Shown: piece after piece, positions 36,465-48,626 of the stretch
How positions within the stretch are numbered: position 1 is the first letter of the stretch
Layout: each line of letters begins with the position of its first letter
Source of the DNA: Halocafeteria seosinensis
Taxonomy: Eukaryota; Sar; Bigyra; Bicosoecida
Direction of reading: 5' to 3'
NCBI GenBank assembly: GCA_001687465.1
Contig: LVLI01000118.1
Span: 103,203 to 167,202, forward strand
DNA length: 64,000 nt
Made by a program: the position numbers and the translations under genes
Notes under the pieces: generated by a model
What the model saw: the letters and a program-made list of their open reading frames with translations, nothing else
Told to the model about the DNA's origin: nothing
Database searches by the model: none

Positions 36465-38143
36465 TTACGTGCTCTCCTTGGTCTCCGCCTGTTCATCGCG
36501 AAACGCCTGTACTACTTTTCGTACCCTGGCATCTTTGAACTCAGAGGGGCAAAAATCCGCTGCATCGGCAGCAAATGCTTTTATGTCTTCGATGCGCTTT
36601 AGTTCGTCTCCGAGAGACTTCGCGAATTTCTTCACCTGCAAGAAACGGTTAAGCACTTCCATCGGCATTGGGTAGAACCTTAAATATGTGAACTTACACT
36701 TTCTGGATCCTGATCGAAATAAATTTCGTCCAATGCTGTCTTCAGCGCAGACATAGCTTCCTCCTTTTGTTTACGAATTTGTTCACGAAGATCAAGCAGA
36801 CTTTTGTAAATGGTCCTGCCGTCCGCTTGCTCCGGGTCCGACGGGAATAAAGAAGGTGCGTGCGCTAGGAGGAATCTCATATCGCGCAGCGACGGGACAT
36901 GTTCCAAAACCGATTTAACAATGTCTGCGTAACAAACCAGGAATTTTAGGCCTTATATAGAAACAGCGTGAGAATGTGAACATACGCTCTGCTTCCGGGG
37001 GATCTATCTTCCCATAGTATATAGCTCGCACTTTCAGCTCTATCTCAGCCGACAATTGCTTCCTCCTGTTGGATTCGTCCAATTGCTCGAACCTCGTTCG
37101 CACGTAGTCGGCCGTTGCATCTTCGACTTTTTCCGGAAACAATCTCTCCTGTATAGCTCACAGAACAACATACAAAGAAGTAGGTTGTGTTTCGTGGGAA
37201 AGTCTGCCGATCGAAGTCAGAGATGCTTACTGCGTTGCGGAGCACCGTCTTGAGTTCATCTGAGTCTTTGAAGACATGGCACACATTTTTCGTGAGCTTC
37301 GCGATAGTATTCTGGCCCTGTGGTGTGTCGCCGGTCTCTGCACGCAAAGAGGAGCGTTTTAAAGTGCGCCGATTTAAGTTTAATATGGAATCCTGACTTA
37401 CCGTAATAGACCTGCATATCCAGGGATGTGAAAAGAAGCTGACTATATAATTGGGGATACATCTATCTAATGGAGAAGAGACGTACCTCTGTCAATAGTT
37501 TATGCTTGAGTTCACCTTTTAGCGCTCTTCTCGCTCGTTTCTGCTCCAGGAACTCCACAGCCCCTCGTCCACCTTTCTCAGCGAACGCACTCTGTAGACG
37601 TCCCTTCAAGGCGCTTCCGCTGAGATCCAGAAAAGTTAACTTGGGAAGTGTGCTTATTTCTACTGGCAATTCCTCTACCGAGGTGTGGCGCAGATCGATC
37701 ATGCGCAGCGCCTTGCACTTTCCGATGGAACTGGATATGGTCTTCAGTGGGTTATCGTTAAGCCAGAGCTCCTTCAAACTGCACGTTGACATCATCCAAT
37801 AAGACTTCTTCTTTACGTTATTAGCATAATTTCGATCCGTCAGAACAAATACATACTGGCGAAGCTTCCCAATATCGCTCGGTATTTCTTGCAGCTCGTT
37901 CATGGACAAATCTAAACGCTCCAGTTGCTCCAATTCAAATACCTGCAAATTGCATTGCAATCAAACCAAGCCAGTTCTTCAGGACTCGTAGCTCCTGGAG
38001 GTCGAATTGAGGAGAAAGCATACCTGCTGAGGAATTTCTGAAACATGGTACCCGGAGAAATGGAGCTTCTTGGTCTTTTGCGCCTGCTTCAATAAACGAT
38101 TTAACGTGGGGTCGAGCGTCCGCGAGACGGACTGAGATTGCAT
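36465..38143 (-). CDS. leucine-rich-repeat protein with helical C-terminal region, eight exons
   Basis: Eight exons, complement(36465..36635, 36698..36924, 36986..37148, 37231..37337, 37402..37411, 37487..37778, 37857..37942, 38024..38143), 391 residues; every junction is GT-AG and in phase. The fifth-from-5' exon is only 10 nt. Residues about 30-150 form LRRs (LERLDLSMNELQEIPSDIG, LKELWLNDNPL, ALRMIDLRHTSVEELPVEI, LTFLDLSGSAL). The remainder is charged and helical (RARRALKGELKHKLL, RFEQLDESNRRKQL, LREQIRKQKEEAM). I do not recognise the specific family. An upstream in-frame ATG at 38218 is possible, but the extra peptide looks non-coding. The gene converges with the LACTB2-like gene, 90 bp apart. 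Confidence 0.75.
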
Positions 38144-38450
38144 TGTATGATGCTGTAATTCAATATGACAAACGGATCCCAAATATACGTTACCAATGAT
38201 ACTGTGACATTGACTCATTCCCGCAGAGCGTACTGTTATATACCACTGGAATACCAGAATTGTATGATTCCTGTGAAGCAGGCTGAACTCTGGGAATCCC
38301 CAGCCTGGGGTAAATTACCAGTCTGCTCGAATTGGTGGTAACGAGTCAGTCGTCGAGCGATTCGAGCCCTCAACAGATTTACCCCATACGTATATGATAC
38401 ATGTGTGTTCATCCTTTTTAGTGTATATTGATATGTAGCAAAACAACGGC

Positions 38451-40732
38451 TCAGATCTGAAATTCCGTATCTACAAATCCAAAGGGATCATCACTCTTGG
38501 CTTTTGTAGAGCTCTGAGTTGTTCCGTTAGGAGCTGCCGAGCCTTTAGACTGTTTTTCTGGTGATGATTTGTAGACTGGTTGTTGCATATTATCAAGCAA
38601 CCCGTCTTCGTCAGCTCCCATCCAGTTCCCTTGACCACCAGCGTTTGAGCCAGCGGCAAAAGAAAAGCCGCTCGTTGCAGGCTGCACCATGGGAGCTGCA
38701 TTGTTATGGGGATCCGCAGTAGAGGGAGACTGTGTAAACGAAAACCCCGAATGGGGCTGATTCTGTTCCATTGGGGCATTATTGCTGGCAAACGAAAAAC
38801 CTGAGGGCTGCTCTTGATCTCCGCCAGTGCTAGCGAATGAGAACCCCGACTCCTGCTGATTTGGAGGCTTATTATCCGGCACATGCAGACCCATGCCACT
38901 AAATAAATCATCTTCACCCTTAGTATCCATACCACCGAATAGATCATTCACACCACCTTGTTCGTTGGAAGAAGAGTCTAAGGGACCACTACCGGCACTG
39001 GCGGCCCACGGAAATGAACCCTCTTGCGGCTGTCCTGACGAGCCTCCGACATTTAAGCCACCAAACATATCCCCTAGTTCCTCTCCACCACCACCAACAT
39101 CAGCAGAGTTATTCACTGGCGCGGCAGTATTGTCAAAAAGCTCTCCTAAGTCATCATCTGTGTTCGACTGTCCACCTGCTTGGGGAGCTCCGGTCTGACC
39201 CAATCCAGATACACCTTCAACATCCAACAAATCCTTCCCACTAGCAGGAACATCTGGGTTCCCCGAGGCGTTACCTTCCATGTGCCCTTCATAATTTACT
39301 CCTAAGGCATTCAACGTATTCCGCGCTTGTTTTCGGATACTCGGTTTCTCTGCTTCGTCGTATAAAGCCAAAATTTCGTCGCAGTGATCGGCAAAGTGTT
39401 GCTTATGCTTAATGCAGGAGGGATCTTTTGCCATAGCTTCAATTACCGCCAGCGCCTTTTGGACAATATGAGGTGATTCAGACTGGAGTCGCTCATCAAA
39501 AGCCGTCAATAAAGTCTCTGTAGATAGGGACTTAACAGCAGCGAGGAACGATCTGAGCTTGTTAGGGTCCGGTACAGGGCGGACACCTGCAGCAGCAGTG
39601 ATATCGTTTACCAGTCGTCGCTCGTACTCTCCATCATCTTGAGCTTTTCCAGCATCGCCAGAGAATCTACCCGTGTTCACAGAACCATATCCTGATGCTT
39701 GATACTGACCAGAGTTGACTACTTTGGCATGAGCGCTACCCCAAACTCCCCCAACCGCGCCCCTGCTTCTCTGAGAGGAACCGCCTTGCCACTGGTTAGA
39801 ATCACCAGGCTCACCGTACGTTCTAGGTCGTACGGCATTGGGGCCTCTATTACTGGCAAAATTATACCCCGGAACACCCGTACTCTCAGGTAGGGATGGG
39901 CCCTTCTTCTCCGTAGAGAATGCTGAACGCATTTTACTCATGAACTCTCTTGACTTCGACTCATATTTCTTAGGATCATAGTTTCCTATCCCCTGCATCG
40001 TACCTGTACTTACTACAGGCTGATTGAGTTGATCATTGTGGTCGTAACTAGAAGAAAAATGTCGCTGATTCGAACTCCCGCTTCCCTGAGGACTGCCTGT
40101 TGCAGAGAATCCTGTACTCGAGCTATTGCTCCCCATGCCAGCAATGCGTTCCCCACTCAATGAATGCTGATACGCCTGACTATTGTCGAATATTGCTTGA
40201 ACTGCCTCGCTGGCAGCATCACGAACGCGTTTATTCAATGCGTCGCCTCGCAACGGATCCACCTGCCCTCGAAACTCTGTAAACATAAATCAATTACACA
40301 TCAGGTGAAGACATATGCGTCTTTTCTTTTCTCTTCTTTTCATTTACGTACGTGTTCGCTCCTTAATCACGGCAGTATCTCTCTGTAATAGCCTCTTAAA
40401 CTCGGGACGCGCAAGCTTAGCTACATGCTGCAACAAGAAATGACATGTGAAATTCGAGTCGCCAGAATGGGACCAAGGGAAGGTCTCTGGAACCATGGTC
40501 TTCAGGATTTAGCACAGTGACTGTTTCTCCCACATACCTTGATAGTCATTAGCGTCCTATACTGTACGTTCGCCTTCTTTTCATTGCTCTTCAAGGTATC
40601 AACCAGGTATTTCGCCAGCTTATCGCAGACAGTCACGTCATTATGCGTCATTTTGGCGATGTCATTGTACAAATATCCAGGCGGAGGATTTTCATCATCC
40701 TTGACTGCCTCTCGTAGAACGCTTTTGTTCAT
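38451..40732 (-). CDS. tepsin-like AP-4 accessory protein (ENTH domain)
   Basis: Three exons, complement(38451..40276, 40352..40427, 40538..40732), 698 residues, all in phase. The ENTH domain spans the first ~130 residues (PPPGYLYNDIAKMTHNDVT, HVAKLARPEFKRLLQRD, VDPLRGDALNKRVRDAASEA); GYL-EIAK and DPL-G-AL-K are characteristic of tepsin rather than epsin. A helical second domain lies at about 260-360. The C-terminal tail is disordered and carries repeated SGFSFA motifs (four) and LFxGM-type motifs (DLFSGMGL, DLFGGMD, DMFGGLN). In animal tepsin, LFxG[ML]x[LV] binds the beta4 appendage and S[AV]F[SA]FLN binds the epsilon appendage of AP-4. Predicted role is trans-Golgi vesicle formation with AP-4. 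Confidence 0.82.
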
Positions 40733-43700
40733 TTTTCTCCACTCTCAACTGTGTATATAGGCTATCCAAGATGAGGCATGCACCTCAAGCAGGCAAAAGC
40801 AGGGCGGGACAGAAATGTACCACGCTCTCAGAGAACAAAAAAGGTCCGGTAAGCGAGGAGTGCGGCACAGGAAGGATCTGCGTCGAACACGCTGGAAACG
40901 TACGAAAGCCGCCAATCAAAACTAAGCGAGAAGGACAGCACCGGATCTTCAACACACACCTATTCTTGTATTGTCCCTCCAGACACACCATTATGCGGGC
41001 GCTTTGACCGGTTAAACAGAGAGTACAATCTTTTTGCGCACTTTCAAGGCAGCCAACTTCAACGTCGGTCCTGGAGAAGAGTCTGGCGTATTCATTCATT
41101 CCCAAGGGAGCATTAAGTCAGTGTACATGTCCACATATACCCTACCATACTGCATTGTGCTCATTCCTTAAGGAGTATGAAGTTGGTGTACTTGCACCGT
41201 GCGAGATGCGAAGCCATCTCAGTCGAATGCTTGAACAAGTAGGGCGGTTGTATAAACAAAATTTAACAGCCTGTGCAACATTACCTTTTCACTACCATCA
41301 CCAGGTGTGCGTAGGGAGGTGCAGCTTACGTTTATCGCCCTTCTCTCTCCAGTTTGTGTTCGCGCGCGCCCCCACTAGCCGCCAACTACGTTGGTGTACG
41401 AGGGAAACCTCCGGTTACACCTTTGGCCGACAACTGTTCTAAGATACTGGCGCGATCAACAGCCGAACTACTGTGTGGTGTATTGTTTTGGCTTGGGAGA
41501 CGTCTTGACTTCCTCATTCTTGCCAAACACTTTGGCCTTCGTTGGCGTCCGAAGCTACGCAACGCAATTCTGCCGCGTCCTGCTTTACTGTTAGCTTTGG
41601 GAATGAGTAAGAAAAACTTATGCGTCCTTGTATCAAAGTTGCATCAGGAATCAGGAATGGCGCAAACTCAACTGCGTTGACTACCGAGCTCTTGGAAGAA
41701 GCGCAAAGTGTTAAAGGTTGACTCCATCGGAGTCCGGAGGTCTTACCCCAAAAGACTCCCACACTTAATGGTCATACCCGCTGCGTCACTACATGTAGTG
41801 ACGACCACTCAACTGCGTTGGCCTCTCAACAAGCATGAAGATCTCCAGACTTCAGTACCCTCCGCTCAACTACCCGACGCGGTTTCTTCCCACAGCGTGT
41901 GAGTCCGGAAGTCCTGGCCCAAGACGCTCTCAGACTTAATAGTCATACCGCTGCATCAGCAATGACAAGCGCCCAACTGCGTTGGCCTCTCAATAAAATC
42001 CAACGGAGTCCATACTCCAGAGTTCGCTACCTTTCCCACAACTAGACAGTGTCTGGGCGGAGCTAGTCTATTATCCACAGCACATATCGGCCTTCGTTCG
42101 CTACGCAACGCACTTTCGCCACCTCAAAGCCATCGACTCTTCTGTACCTTTTTTCACGCTTAATAGTCAGTCGTACAGCTACATCGGCAACGCTAATTTG
42201 ATCGGGGATGGAGGTTGGTTAACTTCCGTGCATCCCGTCCCTTCCCTGCCCTCTTTACGTCTCAATCCCACGATCCCAATACTTCCCAAAGCACAATAGA
42301 TGCCTTACAGTGACCCTCCTTCCTCTCTTTGTCTCTCTCTCCGGACCCGTGTCTTCCATGCTATCTTCCATGCAGCCACCCTGAGCGAGGCAGGTGGATC
42401 CTCTCGGTAGCAAGTATCTCGTAGTCCCCACATACCATCTTTTTATCTTGGAAAGCTTTATAGGTTAAGCCGCATCAGATCTATACCACCAATGAAATAT
42501 ATATGGTGGGTAGAGGGGGGAAAGTGTGGGTCGTAATACGTTAAGACCTAGAGGTCCTCTTTTAGAGTCCCCTAGGGATTTTTTCACAAGGCCGCGGACA
42601 GGGGCCGTCTATGGCTCCTACGACTCCATTTAGGGAGGTACGTCGATAGTTCTCGGTAATTTACTTTGTCCAATGCCCTCCCTTCGGGAAAGCAGATGAA
42701 GTAACCCCGAACTTCAGGCTATACCATATGACATCTAGCACAACTCTTGTTCAGTTGCACACCGTGTCAGGTGAGCCGTTAAAGTCTTCAGCGAGCTCCC
42801 GCATGGATGAAGCTGCAAAGGAGCGGTTGTCGTTATGTACTTCGCAACGCTCCACTAACCTAACGACCACTTACATTTTCGGCAGTAACGGATAAGAACG
42901 GCAAACTTCGTCCGCCCCTGAAGCTCATGTTGGGATATGTCTCCCGACACATTGCTCAATTTTCGGGACGACAATGCTCGCCAGTATGTCGAATTGTCTT
43001 CGGACTAGATCAAAGTTCTCGACAAATCGCCACGCTTCCATTCCGTGGAAGTTCCACTAAAACCATTCGTTGTCCGCCCGCAAGCTTTTTCCAGCTGGCC
43101 TTCCACTGTGGGTGGCAGTACTGACGAGTGCTATCGCTGCACCGATAGCGGCATGTCCAACTTCTTTGTCGCCGCTATCGCCGCTTACAGTCTCTGTGTT
43201 GCGGCTGTCGTTCTCGCTTAACTGATCGGAGCTGCTGAGGCTGATGCGACCATCCATTATTGAGCACAGTGACATTCAAAATCATGTAAATCAATTGTCG
43301 CTATTGTATGTACTATTGGATATACATGTATGTGGTATAATTTGTACATCAGATGGTTGTATACACCCTGCAATGGTGGTTGGTAAGTCAAACGCTCGTC
43401 AGATTATGCGTTCGACTGTTTGAATTCAAGCTGCCACCTCAAGCTTACCTCGGTTCCGCAGGAAAGCTTCGGACACGTCCCCGAGGTGATATCTTCTTTG
43501 TGTGTATGAGCCAAGTAACAGCAGTGCACTGTGCCCAACACCGAGGCCGGGAATTGGCCCAAACATGGCGCCCTCTGCGTGGCCGGCGGTGGGTAGCCTC
43601 GCCCAACGCCAGCCTAACCGGACGACTCGGACTACATAGGCTCTGCCTTTGAGAGTAGTGTAACGGATGAACTTGTATGACACTGGCAGTGCGGATCAAC

Positions 43701-43749
43701 GTATAGACTAACGGCAATGTGGTGTTAGCGGGACTCGCGCTGTATTCCG
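40733..43749. other. repeat-bearing intergenic region
   Basis: About 3 kb without a supported gene. It holds the tandem-like repeat at 41.73-42.0 kb and pyrimidine-rich unique sequence. Small frames (for example 43057-43275 minus, 43353-43652 plus) have no recognisable content. I found no tRNA, rRNA or snRNA signature in it. Confidence 0.5.
41730..41996 (+). repeat. diverged tandem repeat, ~170-bp period
   Basis: Copies at about 41730-41832 and 41901-41996 share GAGTCCGGA, CTTAATGGTCATACC or its variant, and CAACTGCGTTGGCCTCTCAA. A weak third trace lies near 42155-42205. Confidence 0.7.
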
Positions 43750-44664
43750 ATGAATTTCCACCAGTTGCAATTTTCGCTCCTCGTGACTATTTCCTTTGTG
43801 ATAGTGGTTTGTGTACTCAGGGTTCAGAACGGATCGTCAGAGGAGCGTGTGCAGCCCACTGATACAGTACCCCAAAGATCCCCAGTCGAATGGGGCGTTC
43901 GAAGTGAACCATTGTTTGACCGTTCGTATTTCGTCTTGCTGTCTTCGATCGAGTACCTTCCAGGTGTTTATGCACTCCTCTGTCGACTGGACTCCTTTGG
44001 AAATGATATTCCTGTGATGCTTGTGGTAGACGATTCAGTCGACTCAGGCACACGTAGCACAATAGTGACAATTATGGAGAAGCTTACGTTGCATGTGTAT
44101 GTAACCTACCAACCTACGGTTCTACGACGTGAGTCTCCGGAGTGGCGTGAGAAGCGGAAAGCTACATACACAAAATTACGGGTGTGGGAAATGGATTGGT
44201 TCGCGGAGAAGGGTGTGTACATCGATGCAGATGCTGTACCCTGGCGAGACCCTGTACTTCTTTTCGACTACCTTTCGTCAGAGTCCACTTTCTGTGTATG
44301 TGGAAACTCCCAATATTTTAACTCGGGCTTGTTCGCGTTTTACCCGAATAAGGACCGGTTTCAGGAGATCACGAGCACCTTGTATTCTGGGGCATTTAGG
44401 AAAAACATGAAGGATGGGCCCACCGAACAGGATGTTCTTATTCAAGTATTTGGACCTCGTAAGACGACGACGTTCTTACCCGGAGTATACAATTTCAGGA
44501 AGGTTAGAGTAAGACATATCCCTGCAAATGCCGTGGTAGTACATTTTATCGGTAGCCCGAAGCCATGGAGTACCACATTGAGTAGGGAAAAAGTATCGTT
44601 GCCTGCTTTCACACACTTTAGAAAGTGGCTGCAACTGGCACAAGCCTGGAAATGCCGCTCGTAA
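43750..44664 (+). CDS. GT8-like (glycogenin-type) glycosyltransferase, type II membrane protein
   Basis: A single-exon gene of 304 residues from an ATG. A hydrophobic segment at residues 8-25 acts as a signal anchor, leaving a lumenal catalytic domain. The nucleotide-sugar and metal site is GVYIDADAV (DxD at D159 and D161). Next come NSGLFAFYPNKDRF, GPTEQDVLIQVF and a late VVVHFIGSPKPW, which matches the HxxGxxKPW signature of GT8 enzymes. It should transfer a hexose in the Golgi or ER lumen; donor and acceptor are not evident. It is the last intact host gene before the transposon zone. Confidence 0.8.
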   Translation: MNFHQLQFSLLVTISFVIVVCVLRVQNGSSEERVQPTDTVPQRSPVEWGVRSEPLFDRSYFVLLSSIEYLPGVYALLCRLDSFGNDIPVMLVVDDSVDSGTRSTIVTIMEKLTLHVYVTYQPTVLRRESPEWREKRKATYTKLRVWEMDWFAEKGVYIDADAVPWRDPVLLFDYLSSESTFCVCGNSQYFNSGLFAFYPNKDRFQEITSTLYSGAFRKNMKDGPTEQDVLIQVFGPRKTTTFLPGVYNFRKVRVRHIPANAVVVHFIGSPKPWSTTLSREKVSLPAFTHFRKWLQLAQAWKCRS

Positions 44665-44699
44665 AGTGCATGGATATCCAGGTGTTATGAATAGGACAC

Positions 44700-46550
44700 T
44701 GGATATCAACGGAGGGAGGTGTTTGTTTTCCGGACGGTCCAGACGGTCCTGTCGGAGGCACACTGGGGGGCACAGTGCCCGGGCACTGTCCCACCTCCCA
44801 CCGGGGACCCACCCACTCCCATCCCACGGGCTTAGCGCCCGGATCTCCGGGCTTGGAGCCCGGTCAACAAACAACCACCTAGACTAGGGTGGTTGGAACA
44901 CGTTCCCGGTGTGCTCTCCGTTCCCGGGAACTGTTTCAAAAAAAAAGCTTGAAAAATATACGTGTGAGTGTGGATGGTTTGCACGAGTAAAATAATGGAG
45001 ATACTCAAATTTCGCGTTTTTTTGACAATCGTCTTCATCATTATTTTCGTCAGACTTCGTATCTGAATCAGAAGACTTGTGTGTTCGTTGTTTCGTTTCA
45101 AACACGGCTTGTAGCTGTGTGTTAGGACTGGAAGACCGAAGAGCTACTCTGGCTGATTGTCAAATCGAGTTGATTCGCATGGGATACGATCTTGCTGAGG
45201 TAACCGAGACGGACAATGGAGTCGACTCTGAAGAAACGAAGGCTTTCAAGCAGCATGTTACGACGTCATTCAACTTGAGATACAGCGAGTATAGTGATCA
45301 GCTTTACACAGCTGCGCTGTCACTACATCCTCAGTGCTCGACATTGGCCTTTTCAGGTGTGCATACTGCCGAGTCTATTGGCGCAACACTCCTCGAATTT
45401 GCAGAGCAGCTTAACCTGGTCATCAATCCAGCTCAGGGGGTAAAATTCTTCGCCGAATACGAGAGATTCCTTGACGTCGAAGCTCCATATGACAAACGGA
45501 TTGACAAGACAATCGAGCCGGCAAAATGGTGGAGCAAAGTTGACAGTTCGTACGACAAACTGAAGGAAGTCGCTCTACGACTCTTCAGTATTTCTCCAGG
45601 CTCTGCGGATGTCGAGAGACTCTTCTCCAATCTGTCAGCTGCAAACACGAGCAGGAGCAACCTAAGTGTCAATAGTCTGGCGAAAACGGCTAACATGAAA
45701 ACATACTTCCAGTCGGATACACGTCAGCGTACTGTTGAAAATGAACCACGCAGAAAGCCCTTATGGCTCCGCGAGCACCGCCGGGATAGAAACCTCGGTC
45801 TGCAAATCGCTGTCATCGATGTGCTCAGCCTGCGAGAAGATGACAAAGATGACTGGGATACAATTGGAGCAGCTGAGGCTGCAGACTTGAGTGATTTCGA
45901 GGGCTTCGAAGATACCTCCGGTAAAGAGGATGAGACAAAGCTCTCTGAGGAAGATGTAGACCTGGTGGACGACTTTGAGCTAGACGTGGAAGAGTTCTTC
46001 GACGGCATTGAAGATTTGCTCGAAGAAGCTAGTGAATGCCAAGCGTCGAATCTAGATGGAATCAAGGTTCTCAATGACTTCATTGTTGGCGATAATGAGC
46101 TTCATCGCTCCATGTAGTTCTTGGCTCCACGACCGGCGGTCGAACGAAAGAGGAGGGAACCGAAATGTTCGCCCCAACCTGACGCAAATTAGAGGGGGAA
46201 GATCAATGCGAAAGAGCTCGCAAAACAGTATCTTTCCCAAAGGAACGTTGCATAGCTCTGCGAGAATACACATGTGGAATGTAAAGTAATAAGGTTTGCA
46301 GGTATTCGTTCCCGGGAACGTCGAGTGGGATCCGGGCACGGGAACGGGAAAGTCGGGAAAATCGTCTGTTCCAGCCAGCGGCTTGTAAGAACCCTGGCTA
46401 GCTTTGACCCCTCCCCCCAAGCCAACCAACTGCCGTTCCTGTTCCGGACAAACCCCGGTCCGGGGGCGGGGAATGGAACCCGCCGACGCAATGGACCAGT
46501 TGTACTTTTGTAGTTCACTCAGGTGGTCGCCTACCGGCGATTCAATTTGG
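44700..46550 (+). mobile_element. degenerate hAT-family DNA transposon region
   Basis: A hAT transposase C-terminus (next entry) is flanked by GC-rich, short-palindrome sequence. The 12-bp palindrome GTTCCCGGGAAC occurs at 44920-44931 and 46308-46319, and variants of GTTCCCGG or GGGAAC recur on both sides, as expected for subterminal transposase-binding repeats. I could not fix the terminal inverted repeats or target duplication, so the boundaries are approximate. Confidence 0.5.
45077..46117 (+). pseudogene. hAT transposase, C-terminal fragment
   Basis: An open frame of 346 codons. Residues about 145-210 match the hAT dimerisation region: WWSKVDSSYDKLKEVALRLF, then SADVERLFSNLS, then SRSNLSVNSLAKTANMKTYF. 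The tail is very acidic (residues 255-325). The N-terminal BED zinc finger and the catalytic DDE segments are missing, so this is a 5'-truncated, non-autonomous copy, though this portion of the frame is intact. Confidence 0.75.
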
Positions 46551-46619
46551 GGTTTCAAGCGACCTTCAATTGGCGACTAAAATGGAGTATTTAGGCGACC
46601 ACCCCTACCAATGACACCT

Positions 46620-46878
46620 TATGACACTTTTTCTGTCATGTATGACAGATTTAAAATCGTACTTTCAAAAGTGTCATAACCCTTACACCACTATACCACC
46701 AAATCCAGTAATATAAGGCTTTGTTGAAAATCGTATGACACTTATGACAGAAATGACAGAAAATTTTGGGGGTTGGTTGATAATGAAAAATAAAAAATAA
46801 AAATTAAGAAAAATAATTATTAATATCAACTGACCCCTGAAAATTTCTGTCATTTCTGTCATAAGTGTCATACGATTT
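46620..46878 (+). repeat. foldback (MITE-like) repeat, copy 1
   Basis: Arms of about 55 nt at 46728-46782 and 46824-46878 are near-perfect inverted repeats built on TCGTATGACACTTATGACAG and GAAATGACAGAAA, with an AT-rich 41-nt loop. The preceding 46620-46727 carries more TGTCAT/ATGACA motifs. A related copy lies at 62777-63040. Confidence 0.8.
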
Positions 46879-47019
46879 CCCGATGAAACCAACAGGTTGA
46901 AGAGGGTCCTACCAGGAATTCGTGTGCTGCAAACACAATTCTCGTCCATATCTCACGCTCATATTACACCCCGAATAGCTAAGCGCACTATCAATCTAGT
47001 ACTTACACGACACTGAATG

Positions 47020-47850
47020 TATTGTCAGTGGACATTATGTTATGGGCATCCGAATACCCCCACAAAAGCGTGCACCTTGTCGCAAAAAACGACGGTCGGA
47101 AAAAGCTCCAAATACACACGCTTAACGTCGATATTCCCTGGATCTTTTGTGGGCCCTACCGTGCAGTGAATGTACTTACCAGTCGGACCTCGAAAACGTG
47201 GCCTGCGATAGTATTCCGGTCAGTGAGAGCCTTTGAAATCCGGCGATATTTTTACCCCAGCTGCAAGTTCCCAGACAAGCGCCCGCAAAAGCGCGCACAT
47301 TTTTTGGATACACCACAGAGTGCCGCCGAGCCATAAATGTGGGGTTTCTTTCAACTGATCACATTAGAATTGAACAATGCATCATATCATCTTATCCTCG
47401 TTGAGATCAATTCCTCCTATATTGGTCAATAGGTCCTCCAAAGTGGGCAGCCAAAAGCGGACACGCACCAGCAAAAGCGCACCAACCCACCCTCAAAAGC
47501 GTGCGTTTCAGCTTCACAAATGCAGAAATCCGCAAAAGGGCGCCCCTGTTTTGGCAAGCTCTTATTTCACCATTCGTGCTCGGAATTGTATATTTCTTGT
47601 TTTGAATGATAGTAAAACAGTAAAAGTGCTATATGGACTATATCTCTTTTTTTTAATGCAGCCGAAAGCAACGGAATATGCCAACAAAGTCACCCGCCAA
47701 AGCGCACCCAGCTCAGGAAAATTGCCCCATGTTGTTCGCGGCTATATCTCGATATTGGATGGACGTATCCAGATTCCAAGACTAGATTTGGAATCTTTGT
47801 TAAAATGCGGCTCAGAAATGGTATCGCATGTTACATGAAGTGACCTAGGG
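47020..47850 (+). repeat. dispersed AAAAGCG-type motif region
   Basis: The short motif CAAAAGCG(C/T)GC recurs irregularly (around 47065, 47285, 47450, 47490, 47510 and 47695) in otherwise unique sequence. Frames of 104 and 153 codons here are driven by this composition and show no family resemblance. Confidence 0.4.
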
Positions 47851-47918
47851 ATGGAAATACAATTTTACCCGTGGGTAAAATATATTTTTCCCGATCTGGG
47901 CGATTTGTCCCGCTCACC

Positions 47919-48626
47919 TTACCAGCCATGGAGGTTCCAAGGACCGTCTGCAAAATTATGGCTTTCTTGAATCAGCCAATGTTTGACGACTTCCAGCTCC
48001 ACATGCCGTCTTGCTGGATGTTTACTGTCGTAACTGGTAATACTCCTGCGTGGAATGTTGATCACGATGACGGCCCAATGGACTCTCTGGGGAAAGATTG
48101 GGATAATTATTTTCTCCGCTGGCATGTGAAGCCGGAACCAATTCCCGACGTTTGCGTAGCAGAACTCAGTTTGGTTGTAATACAGGCTGTCCATGAATCC
48201 CGTTCCAAAACTCACGACGCTATATCCCAAAGACCGGGCTTCCGCAGATACCATAAGGAAGGCCGCGTCTAGGAAGAAGTTGGTAACCCACAAGTTATCC
48301 TGGCATGCACGAAGATCAACAAAACGCAGGCCTGCTTCTCTAACTATGGTCTGTCGTCTCCCCATTCGCTGGTACAAAAACACCCTCGCCGACCGGAGAC
48401 GCTGCTCCTCAGCGTTTTCCCGTCGGAGCTGAGGCAGTTGATTCACGGTACTTAAGAGTTGATGGTATTCCTGTAGACTGAGTCGAGGCTCACTGGACAG
48501 AACAACATGCAGATGATCATTTAAGCCTATTTTTTGTAATATGGATGCCCGGTGATTGTTTCGGATCGAGCATCCCCCTGATCGAAACGCAGCTCTGCCC
48601 GTTCGATACAGTGAAGTGGTTTCCAC
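47919..48626 (-). pseudogene. Ulp1/C48-type cysteine protease fragment of a Mutator-like element
   Basis: An open frame of 235 codons. DNLWVTNFFLDAAF and IPIFPQRVHWAVIVINIPRR followed by SITSYDSKHP match the Ulp1 fold with His (VHW) and Asp (YDS) of the triad. The frame ends before the Q-x5-CG segment that carries the catalytic cysteine, so the protease is truncated. It overlaps the MULE frame (next entry) by 100 nt in another frame. MULEs carrying a Ulp1 domain are known in plants and other eukaryotes. Confidence 0.65.

Noticed and set aside
42440-42640. Possible small structured RNA upstream of a T-run
   Set aside because: No match to U1, U2, U4, U5, U6, SRP or 5S RNA landmarks; inverted stretches are short.
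47022-47838. Frames of 104 and 153 codons between the foldback repeat and the MULE remnant
   Set aside because: They follow the repeated AAAAGCG motif and have no recognisable protein features.
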